A stretch of DNA of 51,180 nucleotides from the NCBI RefSeq assembly GCF_000380165.1, contig NZ_KB904674.1:237-51416 (forward strand), in the 5' to 3' direction. The position numbers were made by a program, and so were the translations under genes. Shown here one piece after another: positions 7,573 to 15,526 of this stretch. How positions within the stretch are numbered: the first letter of the stretch is position 1; each line of letters starts with the position of its first letter. Under the pieces are notes generated by a model that had not been told where the DNA came from, searched no databases, and was given only the letters and a program-made list of their open reading frames with translations. This DNA is from Wenjunlia vitaminophila DSM 41686. GTDB taxonomy: Bacteria > Actinomycetota > Actinomycetes > Streptomycetales > Streptomycetaceae.

Positions 7573-9243
7573 ATGGTCCCGATCGCCGCCCCCAACTCCG
7601 GTGTCCTGGCGTCCACACCGCCGCACCTGCTCCTTCCGCACACCATCGCGGTCGGCCCCGCACCGGTCGGCATCGTGGTGACTCCCGACGGCGCGACCGG
7701 GTACGTGGCCGACTCCGGCGGCGCGGAGATCACCGTCGTCAGCACCGCGACCGACACCGTCAGCGGCACCGTACCGGTGGGCTCCGGCCCCCGGGACCTG
7801 GCGATCTCCCCCAACGGTGCCCGCCTCTACGCGACCCGGCCCGCCGCGGGTGTGGTGAGCGTGATCAGCACCGCGTCGAACACGGTGACGGCGAGCATCG
7901 CCGGTTTCACCGCTCCCCGGGGTCTGGCTGTCTCCCCGGACGGCTCGAGCCTGTACGTGGCGGACTCCGGCACCAACGCGGTGAAGGTCGCCAGCACCGC
8001 CACCAACGCCATCACGGGAACGGTCAACGTCGCGGGCTCCCCGGACACCGTCGTCGTCGCGCCCAACGGCGCCGTTGTGTACGCGTCGGTGCCCGCCGCG
8101 GGTGTGGTGAGCGTGATCAGCACCGCGTCGAACACGGTGACGGCGAGCATCACCGGTTTCACCGCTCCCCGGGGTCTGGCTGTCTCCCCGGACGGCTCGA
8201 GCCTGTACGTGGCGGACTCCGGCACCGACGCGGTGAAGGTCGCCAGCACCGCCACCAACGCCATCACCGGCACCGTCGCCCCGGCGGCGAGTCCGGAGTC
8301 GCTCGCCTTCTCGCCCGACGGCACCCTGCTGTACGCCACGAGTCCCGGTCGCGGCCTGGTGACCGTCACCAACCCCGTCACGGCCACCGTGGTCACCACG
8401 CTCACCGGACTCGGCTCCCCGCAGCGGGTGGCCTCGACGCCGGACAGCCACCGGCTCTACGTCACCAACGGCGGCGGCAGCGGCGTGACGGTCCTGAGGC
8501 GGCCCGCGAGCATCACCCCCCACCAGGGCAGCCGCGGCGGCGGAGCCACCGTGACCATCACCGGTCAGGGCTTCACCGGAACGACCGCGGTGCGCTTCGG
8601 GGCGTCACCCGCCGCGTTCACCGTCGTGGACGACGACCACCTCACCGTGGTCACCCCGTCCAACATCCTCAGCAACGCGCCGGTCAACGTCACGTCCCCC
8701 GGGGGCACCGCGACCGTCGGCTTCTTCTACTACCGTCGTCTGCCCCTCCTCGAGCAGCTCTCGGTGACCAGCGGGCCGGTCAGCGGCGGCACCCCGATCA
8801 CTGTCACCGGGCGCAGGTTCATCGGCGTCAAGGGGTTCTGGTTCGGGAGGACGCTGCGGACCCCCACGGTGTTGTCGGACACCGCGATGACCGTCGTCGC
8901 CCCGCCGTCGTCCGTCGTCGGCAACGTCCCCGTCCACACCGCCAACCAGGGAGGCGTCTCCAACACCCTCGGGTTCACCTACCTCAGCAGCCTGACGATC
9001 ACCAGCATCAGTCCCACCTCCGGCCCCCGCACCGGAAGCCGCCCCGTCAACATCAACGGCACCGGCTTCACGCCCGTGACCGGCGTGACCGTGGGGGGCG
9101 CCGCGGCCCTGGCGTTCAAGGTCACGTCCGACGTCAAGATCCAGGTCATCACCCCGCCCGGCCCGCCCGGGCCCGCGGCCGTCGTCGTCACGACGGGCGA
9201 CGGCCGCACCGCCACCTCCCCCGTCCCCTACACCTACACCTGA
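7573..9243 (+). CDS. YVTN beta-propeller protein with three C-terminal IPT/TIG domains
   Basis: 556 residues. ATG at 7573 follows GGGAGGA at 5-6 bases. Residues about 18-310 are about seven YVTN-type beta-propeller blades (VTPDGATGYVADSG, VSPDGSSLYVADSG and so on), followed by three IPT/TIG domains (about 313-390, 392-475, 477-556). No signal peptide, membrane segment or sorting motif is seen, so it appears to stay inside the cell or leave by a non-Sec route. Two adjacent blades were duplicated recently: DNA at 7840-8015 recurs at 8092-8267 almost unchanged. YVTN propellers are protein- or ligand-binding rings; no enzymatic residues are evident. The divergent partner at 6528-7268 carries the same IPT module. 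Confidence 0.9.
   Translation: MVPIAAPNSGVLASTPPHLLLPHTIAVGPAPVGIVVTPDGATGYVADSGGAEITVVSTATDTVSGTVPVGSGPRDLAISPNGARLYATRPAAGVVSVISTASNTVTASIAGFTAPRGLAVSPDGSSLYVADSGTNAVKVASTATNAITGTVNVAGSPDTVVVAPNGAVVYASVPAAGVVSVISTASNTVTASITGFTAPRGLAVSPDGSSLYVADSGTDAVKVASTATNAITGTVAPAASPESLAFSPDGTLLYATSPGRGLVTVTNPVTATVVTTLTGLGSPQRVASTPDSHRLYVTNGGGSGVTVLRRPASITPHQGSRGGGATVTITGQGFTGTTAVRFGASPAAFTVVDDDHLTVVTPSNILSNAPVNVTSPGGTATVGFFYYRRLPLLEQLSVTSGPVSGGTPITVTGRRFIGVKGFWFGRTLRTPTVLSDTAMTVVAPPSSVVGNVPVHTANQGGVSNTLGFTYLSSLTITSISPTSGPRTGSRPVNINGTGFTPVTGVTVGGAAALAFKVTSDVKIQVITPPGPPGPAAVVVTTGDGRTATSPVPYTYT
7840..8015 (+). repeat. Intragenic direct repeat, copy 1 (two propeller blades)
   Basis: 176 bp that recur at 8092-8267 (period 252 bp, 84 codons). 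By eye only two positions differ, both changing an amino acid (Ala/Thr and Asn/Asp). Near-identity at synonymous sites points to recent duplication or gene conversion. Confidence 0.9.
8092..8267 (+). repeat. Intragenic direct repeat, copy 2 (two propeller blades)
   Basis: Second copy of the 176-bp segment at 7840-8015. The frame is kept, so it adds blades rather than breaking the gene. Confidence 0.9.
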
Positions 9244-9245
9244 CC

Positions 9246-9269
9246 CCCGCGGCCGACGTGCTCCGCGGG
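9246..9269. terminator. Hairpin between convergent genes
   Basis: CCCGCGG (9246-9252) pairs with CCGCGGG (9263-9269) across a 10-nt loop, directly after the propeller gene stop and 47 bases before the stop of the opposing gene. Confidence 0.6.
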
Positions 9270-9315
9270 ATCCCGACCTTCTTCCCTGCCGGACCGGTGG
9301 CCGGACCACCCGGAC

Positions 9316-11013
9316 CTACCCCGCGGTGACCTCAGCCGCCGAGGCGTAGGAGCCGCCGCTGGCCGAGAGCGCCTCCAGGCGCACGTAACGGGCGTCCACC
9401 GGTGGGAAGGTGACGCTCTTCAGCCGTGCGTCCACGGTCCAGGTCCCGCTGGCGACCTCGGTGAAGGTCCGGCCGTCGGTGCTGGTGTACACGGTGTAGT
9501 CGCGGATGGTCCCGTTGAGGTTGCCGTCGAACCTCGGCTGGTAGGTGAGCGTGCTGACCTGCCGGGTCTCCCTGAGGTTCAGGGTGATCGACTGGGGCAG
9601 TGGGGTCGGCGGCGAGTACTCCGAGTGCCAGAAGGTGTTGATGTCCCCGTCGGTCGCGTGGGTGGGCGGGAACCCGGAGTGGTAGCTGGTCGCCGTCACC
9701 GGTGCCTCGTCGCACGCCTGAGGCAGGGACACCGTCAGCCTGGTCTCGAGGTCCCCGATGGTGACGGCGACCTCGTGGGTTCCGGCGGGCGTGTCCTGCG
9801 GGGCGGACACCCGCAGGGGCAACGTCCTCGCCTCGCCGGCGGGCACCGACAACTCACCGCTCTCCGGGGTGACCGAAAGGGCCGCCGGGGCGACCACCCG
9901 CACCTGGTCGGTGACGTCCTCCCCGGTGGTGTTGACCACCCGGGCGAGCGCGGCGGCGTGGCGGGTCCCCAGCTCACAGTGGTCCAGGGCGATCCGTGAC
10001 GGGACGACGGCCCGCCGCACCGGCTCTCCCACGCCGACCACGGCCCAGCCGAACGGCGCGTCGGCGTAGTACCCGGCACGGCACTCCGGCGACGCCGAAC
10101 TCGACCGGCCCGAGTCGAAGGCGTCCTTGCACACCGTGGAGTCGGGCAGGTCCCGGGCGTAGGAGGTGTCCAACCCGGCGTCGATCACGGCGCCACGGGC
10201 GAAGACGTAACCGCTGTGCCTCACCGTCTCCGCGCCCGACCGGTCGAACAGCGCGTCGTCGTAGCCGTGGGTGGTGGTCAGCGCGGTCCAGAAGGGCTGC
10301 GGCGCGCAGTCCACGGCCTGGTAGGCGGCCTGCTCGACGCAGCGGCTCGCCCGGTGGTCCCCGCCGAGGACGGGCACCGCGTCCCCGTCGTCCACCGACG
10401 CGGCCAGTTGCGACAGGTGGGCGTGGAGCTCCTCCACCGCCGGCAGCGGGTCCCCCGCGGCGTGCGCGCTGACCACGGGGAGCCGCAGGTCGGTGCCCCG
10501 TTCGGCGACGACGGCCGACACCTGGTCCTCGCCCTGCACCCGCACGAACGCCGCGTCCCGCACCACCCGCATCGTCGAGGTGTTCAGCACGATCGCCGAC
10601 TCGCGGACCGCACCGTCGGACAGGAACGCCGAGCGCCCCGGCGCCGCCAGCACCTGGTACTGGTCACCCGTGGTCGCCTCGAGCCGCTGGGCCACCCGCT
10701 GCGCCCCGGGGCCGAGCACCTCGGTCAACAGCAGCACGTCCGGCGCCTGGGGGGTGCTCGCGGTCAGTCGGCGCACGAAGGTGTCCAGGTCGCGGGTGTC
10801 CCGGGCGTCGGCGCCGCGGATCGCGTCCTGGAGGTTCGCCGACACCACCAGGGCGCCAGCGCGGCCGTCCTCGGCGGTGTCCCGGTCCGCGGCGGCCGGT
10901 TCGGCCCGGTGGCCGGCGGCCAGGTTGACGCCGCCGATGACCAGGGCCGCGGTGACCAACGGCGTGAGCAGGTAGGGGAGCCGGGGGCGGCGTCCGGTGT
11001 GGTTCTCAGGCAT
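9316..11013 (-). CDS. Exported nuclease/phosphatase-like protein with NEW3 and F5/8-type C domains
   Basis: 565 residues. The ATG at 11013 overlaps the end of phoD by 8 bp, implying translational coupling. An N-terminal hydrophobic segment (about 14-33) directs export or anchoring. Residues about 50-330 resemble the endonuclease/exonuclease/phosphatase fold (APDVLLLTEVLG; GGDHRASRC in place of the usual GDxN), but the final SDH motif is not evident, so the site looks degenerate. A NEW3-like beta domain follows (SVTPESGELSVPAGE, about 375-435), then a C-terminal F5/8 type C (discoidin/CBM32) domain (about 445-560; HATDGDINTFWHSEY, IRDYTVYTSTDG), which usually binds glycans. Pairing with PhoD suggests extracellular phosphoester scavenging, but catalysis is unproven. 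Confidence 0.75.
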   Translation of the reverse strand: MPENHTGRRPRLPYLLTPLVTAALVIGGVNLAAGHRAEPAAADRDTAEDGRAGALVVSANLQDAIRGADARDTRDLDTFVRRLTASTPQAPDVLLLTEVLGPGAQRVAQRLEATTGDQYQVLAAPGRSAFLSDGAVRESAIVLNTSTMRVVRDAAFVRVQGEDQVSAVVAERGTDLRLPVVSAHAAGDPLPAVEELHAHLSQLAASVDDGDAVPVLGGDHRASRCVEQAAYQAVDCAPQPFWTALTTTHGYDDALFDRSGAETVRHSGYVFARGAVIDAGLDTSYARDLPDSTVCKDAFDSGRSSSASPECRAGYYADAPFGWAVVGVGEPVRRAVVPSRIALDHCELGTRHAAALARVVNTTGEDVTDQVRVVAPAALSVTPESGELSVPAGEARTLPLRVSAPQDTPAGTHEVAVTIGDLETRLTVSLPQACDEAPVTATSYHSGFPPTHATDGDINTFWHSEYSPPTPLPQSITLNLRETRQVSTLTYQPRFDGNLNGTIRDYTVYTSTDGRTFTEVASGTWTVDARLKSVTFPPVDARYVRLEALSASGGSYASAAEVTAG

Positions 11014-12571
11014 CGTGCAGTCCCGTCCTGCCGGCTTCGATGACGAACGACCTGCGCAGGGAGGTGGTGCCGCCCGGCACCGTCACCCTGTCCACCACGA
11101 GGTAGTCGGTGGTCCACTCGGTGGGCGTCACGCGGCAGCGCAGGTAGCCGCGTTGGTTGTTGAAGAACTTCAGGTGGGGGTTGGCGGCCAGCCACTCCCG
11201 GCCGCCCTCCGTCATGTCGGACCCGTCCCTGCCCGAGGTGACGGAGGTGCCGACGAACTCGGAGGCGACCACGGGGGAGTCCGGGTCCTGGAAGTCCACC
11301 CGCAGGTCGGAGGCGAGGTTGACGTGCGCGTCGCCGGTCATCACCACCGGGTTGGCCACCCGGCGCTCGGTGATCCCGGTCAACAGCCGGCTCCTGGCCG
11401 CCGCGTAGCCGTCCCAGGTGTCCGGGTTGAGCTGCTGTAGCCCCGGGTCGGTCAGCCGGTCGAGCTGGAACATCTGCACCTGGTTGGCGAGCACGTTCCA
11501 GGTGGCCCGGGACCTCCCCAGACCGTCCAGCAGCCAACGCTCCTGCGCCGCCCCCAGCATGGTCCTGGCGGGGTCGTCCCGGGCACCGATGTCCAACGGG
11601 CTGCGGAACTGCCGCTCGTCGAGGACGAACACGGTGGCCAGCGAGCCGAAGTCCAACCGCCGGTACAGCGCCATGTCGTAGGCGCGCGGCAGCGACGACC
11701 GGCGCAGGGGCATGTGCTCGTAGAACGCCCGCAGCGCGGCGGCCCGTCGGCGCAGGAAGTTCTCCCGAGTGGCACGCGTGGGTTCGGTGGTGCCGGCCCA
11801 GTTGTCCTGCACGTCGTGGTCGTCCACCACCGCCACGAACGGCGCGCTGGCCCGCGCGGCGATCAGGTCCGGGTCGGAGCCCACCAGGGAGTGGCGGAGC
11901 CGGTACTGCGGCAGCGTCAACGTCTCCGAGCGGTGGGCCGCGGAGAGCGGTACCCCGCGGACGCCGCCGGTGGCGTTGATGCCGCCCTCGTAGATGTAGT
12001 CCCCGAGGTGGACCACCGCGTCAAGACCCTGCTGGGCCAGGTGGCGGTAGGCGGTGTAGAAGCCGACCTCCCACTGCTGGCAGGAGACGAAGCCCAGGTT
12101 GACCGGGGTGGCCGAGTGCGGGGGCGGCGTCGTCCTGGTCCGGCCGACGTCACTGAGCTCCCCGGCCGCCGAGAACCGGTACCAGTAGTCGCGGCCCGGC
12201 CGCAGCCCGTCCACCTCCACGTGCACCGAGTGCGCCCAGTCCGGACTGGCCGTCACCTCGCCGCGACGGACCACCCGGCGCATCGCGCTGTCCTCCGCGA
12301 CCTCCCACCGCACCTGGACCGGCTTGCGGGGCATCCCGCCGAACCCGTCGTCAGCCAGTGGTTCCGGCGCGAGCCGGGTCCACAGCAGCACGCTGTCGGG
12401 CCGGGGGTCCCCGGAGGCCACGCCGAGCCGGAAGGGGTAGTCGGGGAGCCCGGAGGCGGAGCGCGCCTCCGCGACGGACAGGTGGCCGAGGGCCATCAGC
12501 CCCGCGCCGCCACCGCTCAGCACCAACAGTTGACGGCGAGACAGCGAACTGCTCGCCCGTGGGACATGCAT
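11006..12571 (-). CDS. phoD: Alkaline phosphatase D, Tat-exported
   Basis: 521 residues. The ATG follows GGAGG, with a twin-arginine signal SRRQLLVLSGGGAG at about 11-25. PhoD signatures are present in order: a beta domain (residues about 45-150), VVHLGDYIYEGG, VVDDHDVQDNW, and MTGDAHVNLASDL; these supply the Fe/Ca-binding Asp, His, Tyr and Asn residues. PhoD hydrolyses phosphomonoesters and diesters outside the cell and is normally induced by phosphate starvation. The downstream nuclease-like gene overlaps it by 8 bp and is probably co-expressed. Length is typical. No Pho box could be recognised with confidence upstream. Confidence 0.93.
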   Translation of the reverse strand: MHVPRASSSLSRRQLLVLSGGGAGLMALGHLSVAEARSASGLPDYPFRLGVASGDPRPDSVLLWTRLAPEPLADDGFGGMPRKPVQVRWEVAEDSAMRRVVRRGEVTASPDWAHSVHVEVDGLRPGRDYWYRFSAAGELSDVGRTRTTPPPHSATPVNLGFVSCQQWEVGFYTAYRHLAQQGLDAVVHLGDYIYEGGINATGGVRGVPLSAAHRSETLTLPQYRLRHSLVGSDPDLIAARASAPFVAVVDDHDVQDNWAGTTEPTRATRENFLRRRAAALRAFYEHMPLRRSSLPRAYDMALYRRLDFGSLATVFVLDERQFRSPLDIGARDDPARTMLGAAQERWLLDGLGRSRATWNVLANQVQMFQLDRLTDPGLQQLNPDTWDGYAAARSRLLTGITERRVANPVVMTGDAHVNLASDLRVDFQDPDSPVVASEFVGTSVTSGRDGSDMTEGGREWLAANPHLKFFNNQRGYLRCRVTPTEWTTDYLVVDRVTVPGGTTSLRRSFVIEAGRTGLHDA

Positions 12572-12650
12572 GAGCCCTCCGATGGCCGATCCGTGGTGAG
12601 ACCGCCCAAAGGCTCCGCCAGCACGGGAAAACCGGTCAAGCGTTGTCTCG

Positions 12651-12665
12651 ATAAATTATTAATAA
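12651..12665. promoter_or_regulatory. AT-rich palindrome upstream of phoD
   Basis: A short AT block in a very GC-rich region, containing the perfect palindrome TTATTAATAA (12656-12665). It sits between divergent phoD and the mycothiol isomerase gene, about 85 bp before phoD. It could be an UP element or operator; the regulator is not identifiable. Confidence 0.4.
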
Positions 12666-12767
12666 CTCTGGGTGGATTCCAGGGGTCGCGCCGGGTCCGG
12701 CCCACGGGTCGTCCCACTGCCAGGACCGGCCTGCGGACCCCCGCGTGGCCCCCGCGATGATGTCCCC

Positions 12768-13463
12768 ATGACTGACTCGTTTCCCGCTTCCCGGTGGACG
12801 GCAGAGGCCACCGACCTGTTCCTGCGCACCCTCGACGGCCTCGGCGACACCGACCTCGACCTACCCACGTCCCTGCCCGGCTGGACCCGCCGTCACCTGG
12901 TGGCCCACGTCGCCCTCAACGCCGAGGCGCTGGGGCGGCTGCTGACCTGGGCGCGCACCGGAAAGCGCACCCCGATGTACGACTCGGTCGAGCAGCGGAA
13001 CGGCGACATCGAGGCCGGCGCCCTGCGCGACCCCGGTGACCTGCGCGCCTGGGTGCGCGGCTCCGCCGACGAGCTCGCCGCGTCCTGGGCCAGCCTCCCC
13101 GAGCCCGCCTGGCAGGCCCAGGTGGTCACCGCGCAGGGCCGCCCCGTCCCGGCCAGCGAGACCATCTGGATGCGCGCCCGCGAGGTCACCATCCACTCCA
13201 TCGACCTCGACGCCGGGGTGACCTTCGCGGACCTGCCCGACGGCTTCTGCCCCGCGCTCATCGACGACATCGTGGCCCGCCGCTCCGCACAGGGTGACGG
13301 TCCCGCACTCGACCTGACCGCCACCGACCTGCCCTCCTCGCACTGGACCGTCCCGGGGCACGGCGGCCCGTCCAAGGTGGCGCTGCCGGTGGACGACCTC
13401 GCCGCGTGGCTCACCGGCCGGCACACCGCACCGGGGCTGCCGGACCTGCCCCCGTGGCTGTGA
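12768..13463 (+). CDS. Mycothiol-dependent maleylpyruvate isomerase family protein
   Basis: 231 residues, starting at the ATG of MTDSF; only a weak ribosome site is present. The N-terminal half is the DinB-like four-helix fold of the MDMPI family, with LPGWTRRHLVAHVALNAEAL and, later, REVTIHSIDL, whose His residues with an intervening Glu fit the metal site. A C-terminal region follows (LPVDDLAAWLTGR). The characterised member isomerises maleylpyruvate with mycothiol, but many family members have other thiol-dependent roles, so the substrate is open. No aromatic catabolism gene is adjacent. Confidence 0.85.
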   Translation: MTDSFPASRWTAEATDLFLRTLDGLGDTDLDLPTSLPGWTRRHLVAHVALNAEALGRLLTWARTGKRTPMYDSVEQRNGDIEAGALRDPGDLRAWVRGSADELAASWASLPEPAWQAQVVTAQGRPVPASETIWMRAREVTIHSIDLDAGVTFADLPDGFCPALIDDIVARRSAQGDGPALDLTATDLPSSHWTVPGHGGPSKVALPVDDLAAWLTGRHTAPGLPDLPPWL

Positions 13464-13485
13464 CGGCTGGCGGTTCTTCCCCCGG

Positions 13486-13527
13486 CAGGCGCCGGCTCCC
13501 GCCCCCCCGGCAGGGAGCCGGCGCCTG
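13486..13527 (+). terminator. Perfect 15-bp hairpin terminator
   Basis: CAGGCGCCGGCTCCC (13486-13500) pairs perfectly with its complement at 13513-13527 across a 12-nt loop, 22 bases after the isomerase stop. Confidence 0.85.
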
Positions 13528-13625
13528 ACTCGGGGCCGGGCGGGACCCAACGACCGGCGGACGGGACGGGACTGGAGCCGCTGTGGAAGCCCACCGGATC
13601 GCGGCGCGAACGAAACGTCGACGGC

Positions 13626-13654
13626 TTGTACCGCTGTGTAGCGGCGGCTAGCGT
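13626..13654 (+). promoter_or_regulatory. Promoter of the P450 gene with dyad in the spacer
   Basis: TTGTAC (13626-13631), a 17-nt spacer and TAGCGT (13649-13654) form a good vegetative-type promoter, 53 bp before the GTG start. The spacer opens with CCGCT-gtgt-AGCGG, a 5-bp inverted repeat that could be a repressor site. I see no regulator gene adjacent. Confidence 0.55.
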
Positions 13655-13706
13655 CGGACCGCGCCGCACCGATCCCGCCCGCCCGTTCGGTCCTGGAGGT
13701 TGCCCC

Positions 13707-14933
13707 GTGCCGGCAGACGCCCTCGATCCCCGCGACATCCTCGGCTTCGACCCCTACGCGCGGGAGTTCGTGCTCGACCCCTACCCGGTGTACCGCGGGA
13801 TGGCCGGCACGGCGGGTCCGGTGTGGCGCACGCCGGCGGGGCTGTTCGTCGTCACCTCGCACGAGCACTGCTCGGCGGTGCTGCGGGACGGACGGTTCGG
13901 GCGGGGCGGCGACGTACTGGTGCTCGGCGCTTCCCCGGCCCCCGGGCGGGACCCGTCGGTGCGCTCCTTCCTGGCCATGGACCCGCCCGACCACACCCGG
14001 CTGCGCAGGCTGGTCAGCAGGGCCTTCACCCCCCGGGTGATCGAGGGTTACCGGACCACGGTGGAACGCCTGGTGGCCGACCTGTTGGACAAGGCACTCG
14101 CCGAGGAGGGCGAGGTCGATCTGGTGGCCTCCCTCGCCTTCCCGCTGCCCACCACGCTCATCGGGGACATGATGGGGGTGCCCGCCGGCGACTGGGAGCG
14201 GTTCACCGGCTGGATCAGGGCACTCGCGCAGGGGCTCGACCCCGACTTCGTCCTGTCCCCGGAGAAGCTCGAGCTGCGGGAACGGGCGCGCGGCGAGTTC
14301 CGGGACTACTTCGCCGAGTTGGCCGCGAAGCGGCGGGTCACCCCCGGTGACGACCTGCTCAGCGCGCTGGTCGCGGTCCGGGACGAGGGTGATGCCCTCA
14401 CCGAGGCCGAGTTGTTGGCCACCTGCATCCTGCTGATCGTTTCTGGCCACGAGACCACCGCGAGCCTGATCGGCAACGGGGCCCTCGCCCTGATGCGCGA
14501 CCCGGAGCGACTCGACTGGTTCCGGCAGCACCCGGAACGGCAGGACGTGGTGGTGGACGAACTGGCGCGGTACGAGTCCTCGGTGCAGCTCACCGTCCGC
14601 AAGGCGCTGACGGACGCGGAGATCGGAGACGTCCCGGTGCCCCGGGACTCGATCGTGGTGCTGCTGCTGGCCGCGGCGAACCGGGACCCCGCGGTGTTCG
14701 ACGATCCGGACCGGCTGCACTTCGACCGCAGGCCCAACCGCCACATCGCCTACGGGCTGGGCATCCACCACTGCATGGGGGCGCCGTTGGCCAGGCTGGA
14801 GGCCGAGGTCGCGCTGAGCGAGTTGGTGCGGCGGGCCCCCGGGCTGCGCCTGGCGGTGCCGGACGACGCCCTGCGCTACAAGGACCAACTGGTGCTGCGC
14901 GGCCTGCGGGAACTCCCGGTCCACCTGAACTGA
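13707..14933 (+). CDS. Cytochrome P450
   Basis: 408 residues. GTG start at 13707 with GGAGG 7 bases upstream, giving a normal bacterial class I P450 length. Landmarks: the I-helix oxygen-activation motif SGHETTAS (about 245), the K-helix E-L-A-R (about 284), and the heme loop YGLGIHHCMGAPLAR with the thiolate ligand Cys356. It is a soluble monooxygenase that needs ferredoxin and reductase, and neither is encoded nearby. General resemblance is to CYP107/CYP105-type actinomycete enzymes. Substrate unknown; no biosynthetic gene cluster surrounds it. Confidence 0.95.
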   Translation: MPADALDPRDILGFDPYAREFVLDPYPVYRGMAGTAGPVWRTPAGLFVVTSHEHCSAVLRDGRFGRGGDVLVLGASPAPGRDPSVRSFLAMDPPDHTRLRRLVSRAFTPRVIEGYRTTVERLVADLLDKALAEEGEVDLVASLAFPLPTTLIGDMMGVPAGDWERFTGWIRALAQGLDPDFVLSPEKLELRERARGEFRDYFAELAAKRRVTPGDDLLSALVAVRDEGDALTEAELLATCILLIVSGHETTASLIGNGALALMRDPERLDWFRQHPERQDVVVDELARYESSVQLTVRKALTDAEIGDVPVPRDSIVVLLLAAANRDPAVFDDPDRLHFDRRPNRHIAYGLGIHHCMGAPLARLEAEVALSELVRRAPGLRLAVPDDALRYKDQLVLRGLRELPVHLN

Positions 14934-14987
14934 CCCCGCCCCGGTGGGGGGCGCCGGCGCCGCACCTCCCGCGCCCCTCAATCAAAT

Positions 14988-15002
14988 GCAACGAAAGGTT
15001 GC
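14988..15002. promoter_or_regulatory. ArsR-type operator 1 over the -35 box
   Basis: GCAACGAAAGGTTGC is a near-perfect inverted repeat (arms GCAAC/GTTGC) with almost the same sequence as the second operator 45 bp downstream. It overlaps the -35 hexamer TTGCGC (14999-15004). Confidence 0.75.
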
Positions 15003-15027
15003 GCGTTCTGTCCGCCCGCCCTAGAGT
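14999..15027 (+). promoter_or_regulatory. Promoter of the SRPBCC-arsR operon
   Basis: TTGCGC, a 17-nt spacer, then TAGAGT (15022-15027). The expected transcription start near 15034 falls inside operator 2. Both operators bracket the promoter, the classic layout for autorepression. Confidence 0.65.
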
Positions 15028-15032
15028 CACAT

Positions 15033-15047
15033 GCAACCAAAGGTTGC
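15033..15047. promoter_or_regulatory. ArsR-type operator 2 over the transcription start
   Basis: GCAACCAAAGGTTGC is a perfect 6-bp inverted repeat with an AAA spacer. It lies 20 bp before the first gene of the operon that encodes an ArsR repressor. Confidence 0.75.
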
Positions 15048-15067
15048 GTGATGGTGGGAGCGGAGCA

Positions 15068-15526
15068 ATGGAGTACGGCAGTATCTCGCGGGAGATCCAC
15101 ATCGAGGCGACGCCCGAGGTGGTCTACCAGGTGATCAGCAGGCCGGAGCACCTGCGGGAGTGGTGGCCCGACGAGGCCGAGCTGGAGGCGCCGGTACCGG
15201 GTGGCACCGGGACGGTGAGCTTTGGAAGTGGGCCGGATACCAAGGTCGAACTGCTGACCGTCGTGGAGGCCGACCCGCCGCGGCGGTTCGCCTTCCGGTG
15301 GGTCTGCGAGGAGGGCGAGTCCGCCGGGCCCGGCAACTCGCTGCTGGTGACCTTCGACCTCGTGCCCACTGGCAACGGCACGCTGCTGCGGTTCTCCGAG
15401 GCCGGCTTCCGCGAGAAGGGCTGGGAAGCCGCGGTGCTGGAGGAGGCGTACCAGGAGCACGTCCGCGGCTGGGACTACTTCCTGCCCCGGCTCGTCGGCT
15501 ACGCCGCCGAGGTGGCGACCCGATGA
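15068..15526 (+). CDS. SRPBCC/AHSA1-like protein, first gene of arsR operon
   Basis: 152 residues; ATG at 15068 after GGAGC. The SRPBCC (Bet v1-like) fold is indicated by the start ISREIHIEATPEVVYQVISRPEHLREWW and the C-terminal helix GWDYFLPRLVGYA. Such proteins have a hydrophobic cavity for small ligands, and those paired with ArsR regulators are thought to sense or handle small molecules. The stop TGA overlaps the ATG of arsR (ATGA), so the two are translationally coupled. Confidence 0.88.
   Translation: MEYGSISREIHIEATPEVVYQVISRPEHLREWWPDEAELEAPVPGGTGTVSFGSGPDTKVELLTVVEADPPRRFAFRWVCEEGESAGPGNSLLVTFDLVPTGNGTLLRFSEAGFREKGWEAAVLEEAYQEHVRGWDYFLPRLVGYAAEVATR

Noticed and set aside
7840-8267. 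Direct repeats as a possible CRISPR or mobile repeat
   Set aside because: The copies keep the reading frame and correspond to propeller blades; only two copies and no spacers.
12572-12767. Pho box upstream of phoD
   Set aside because: I could not find the 11-bp direct repeat units with any confidence; only an AT-rich palindrome is evident.
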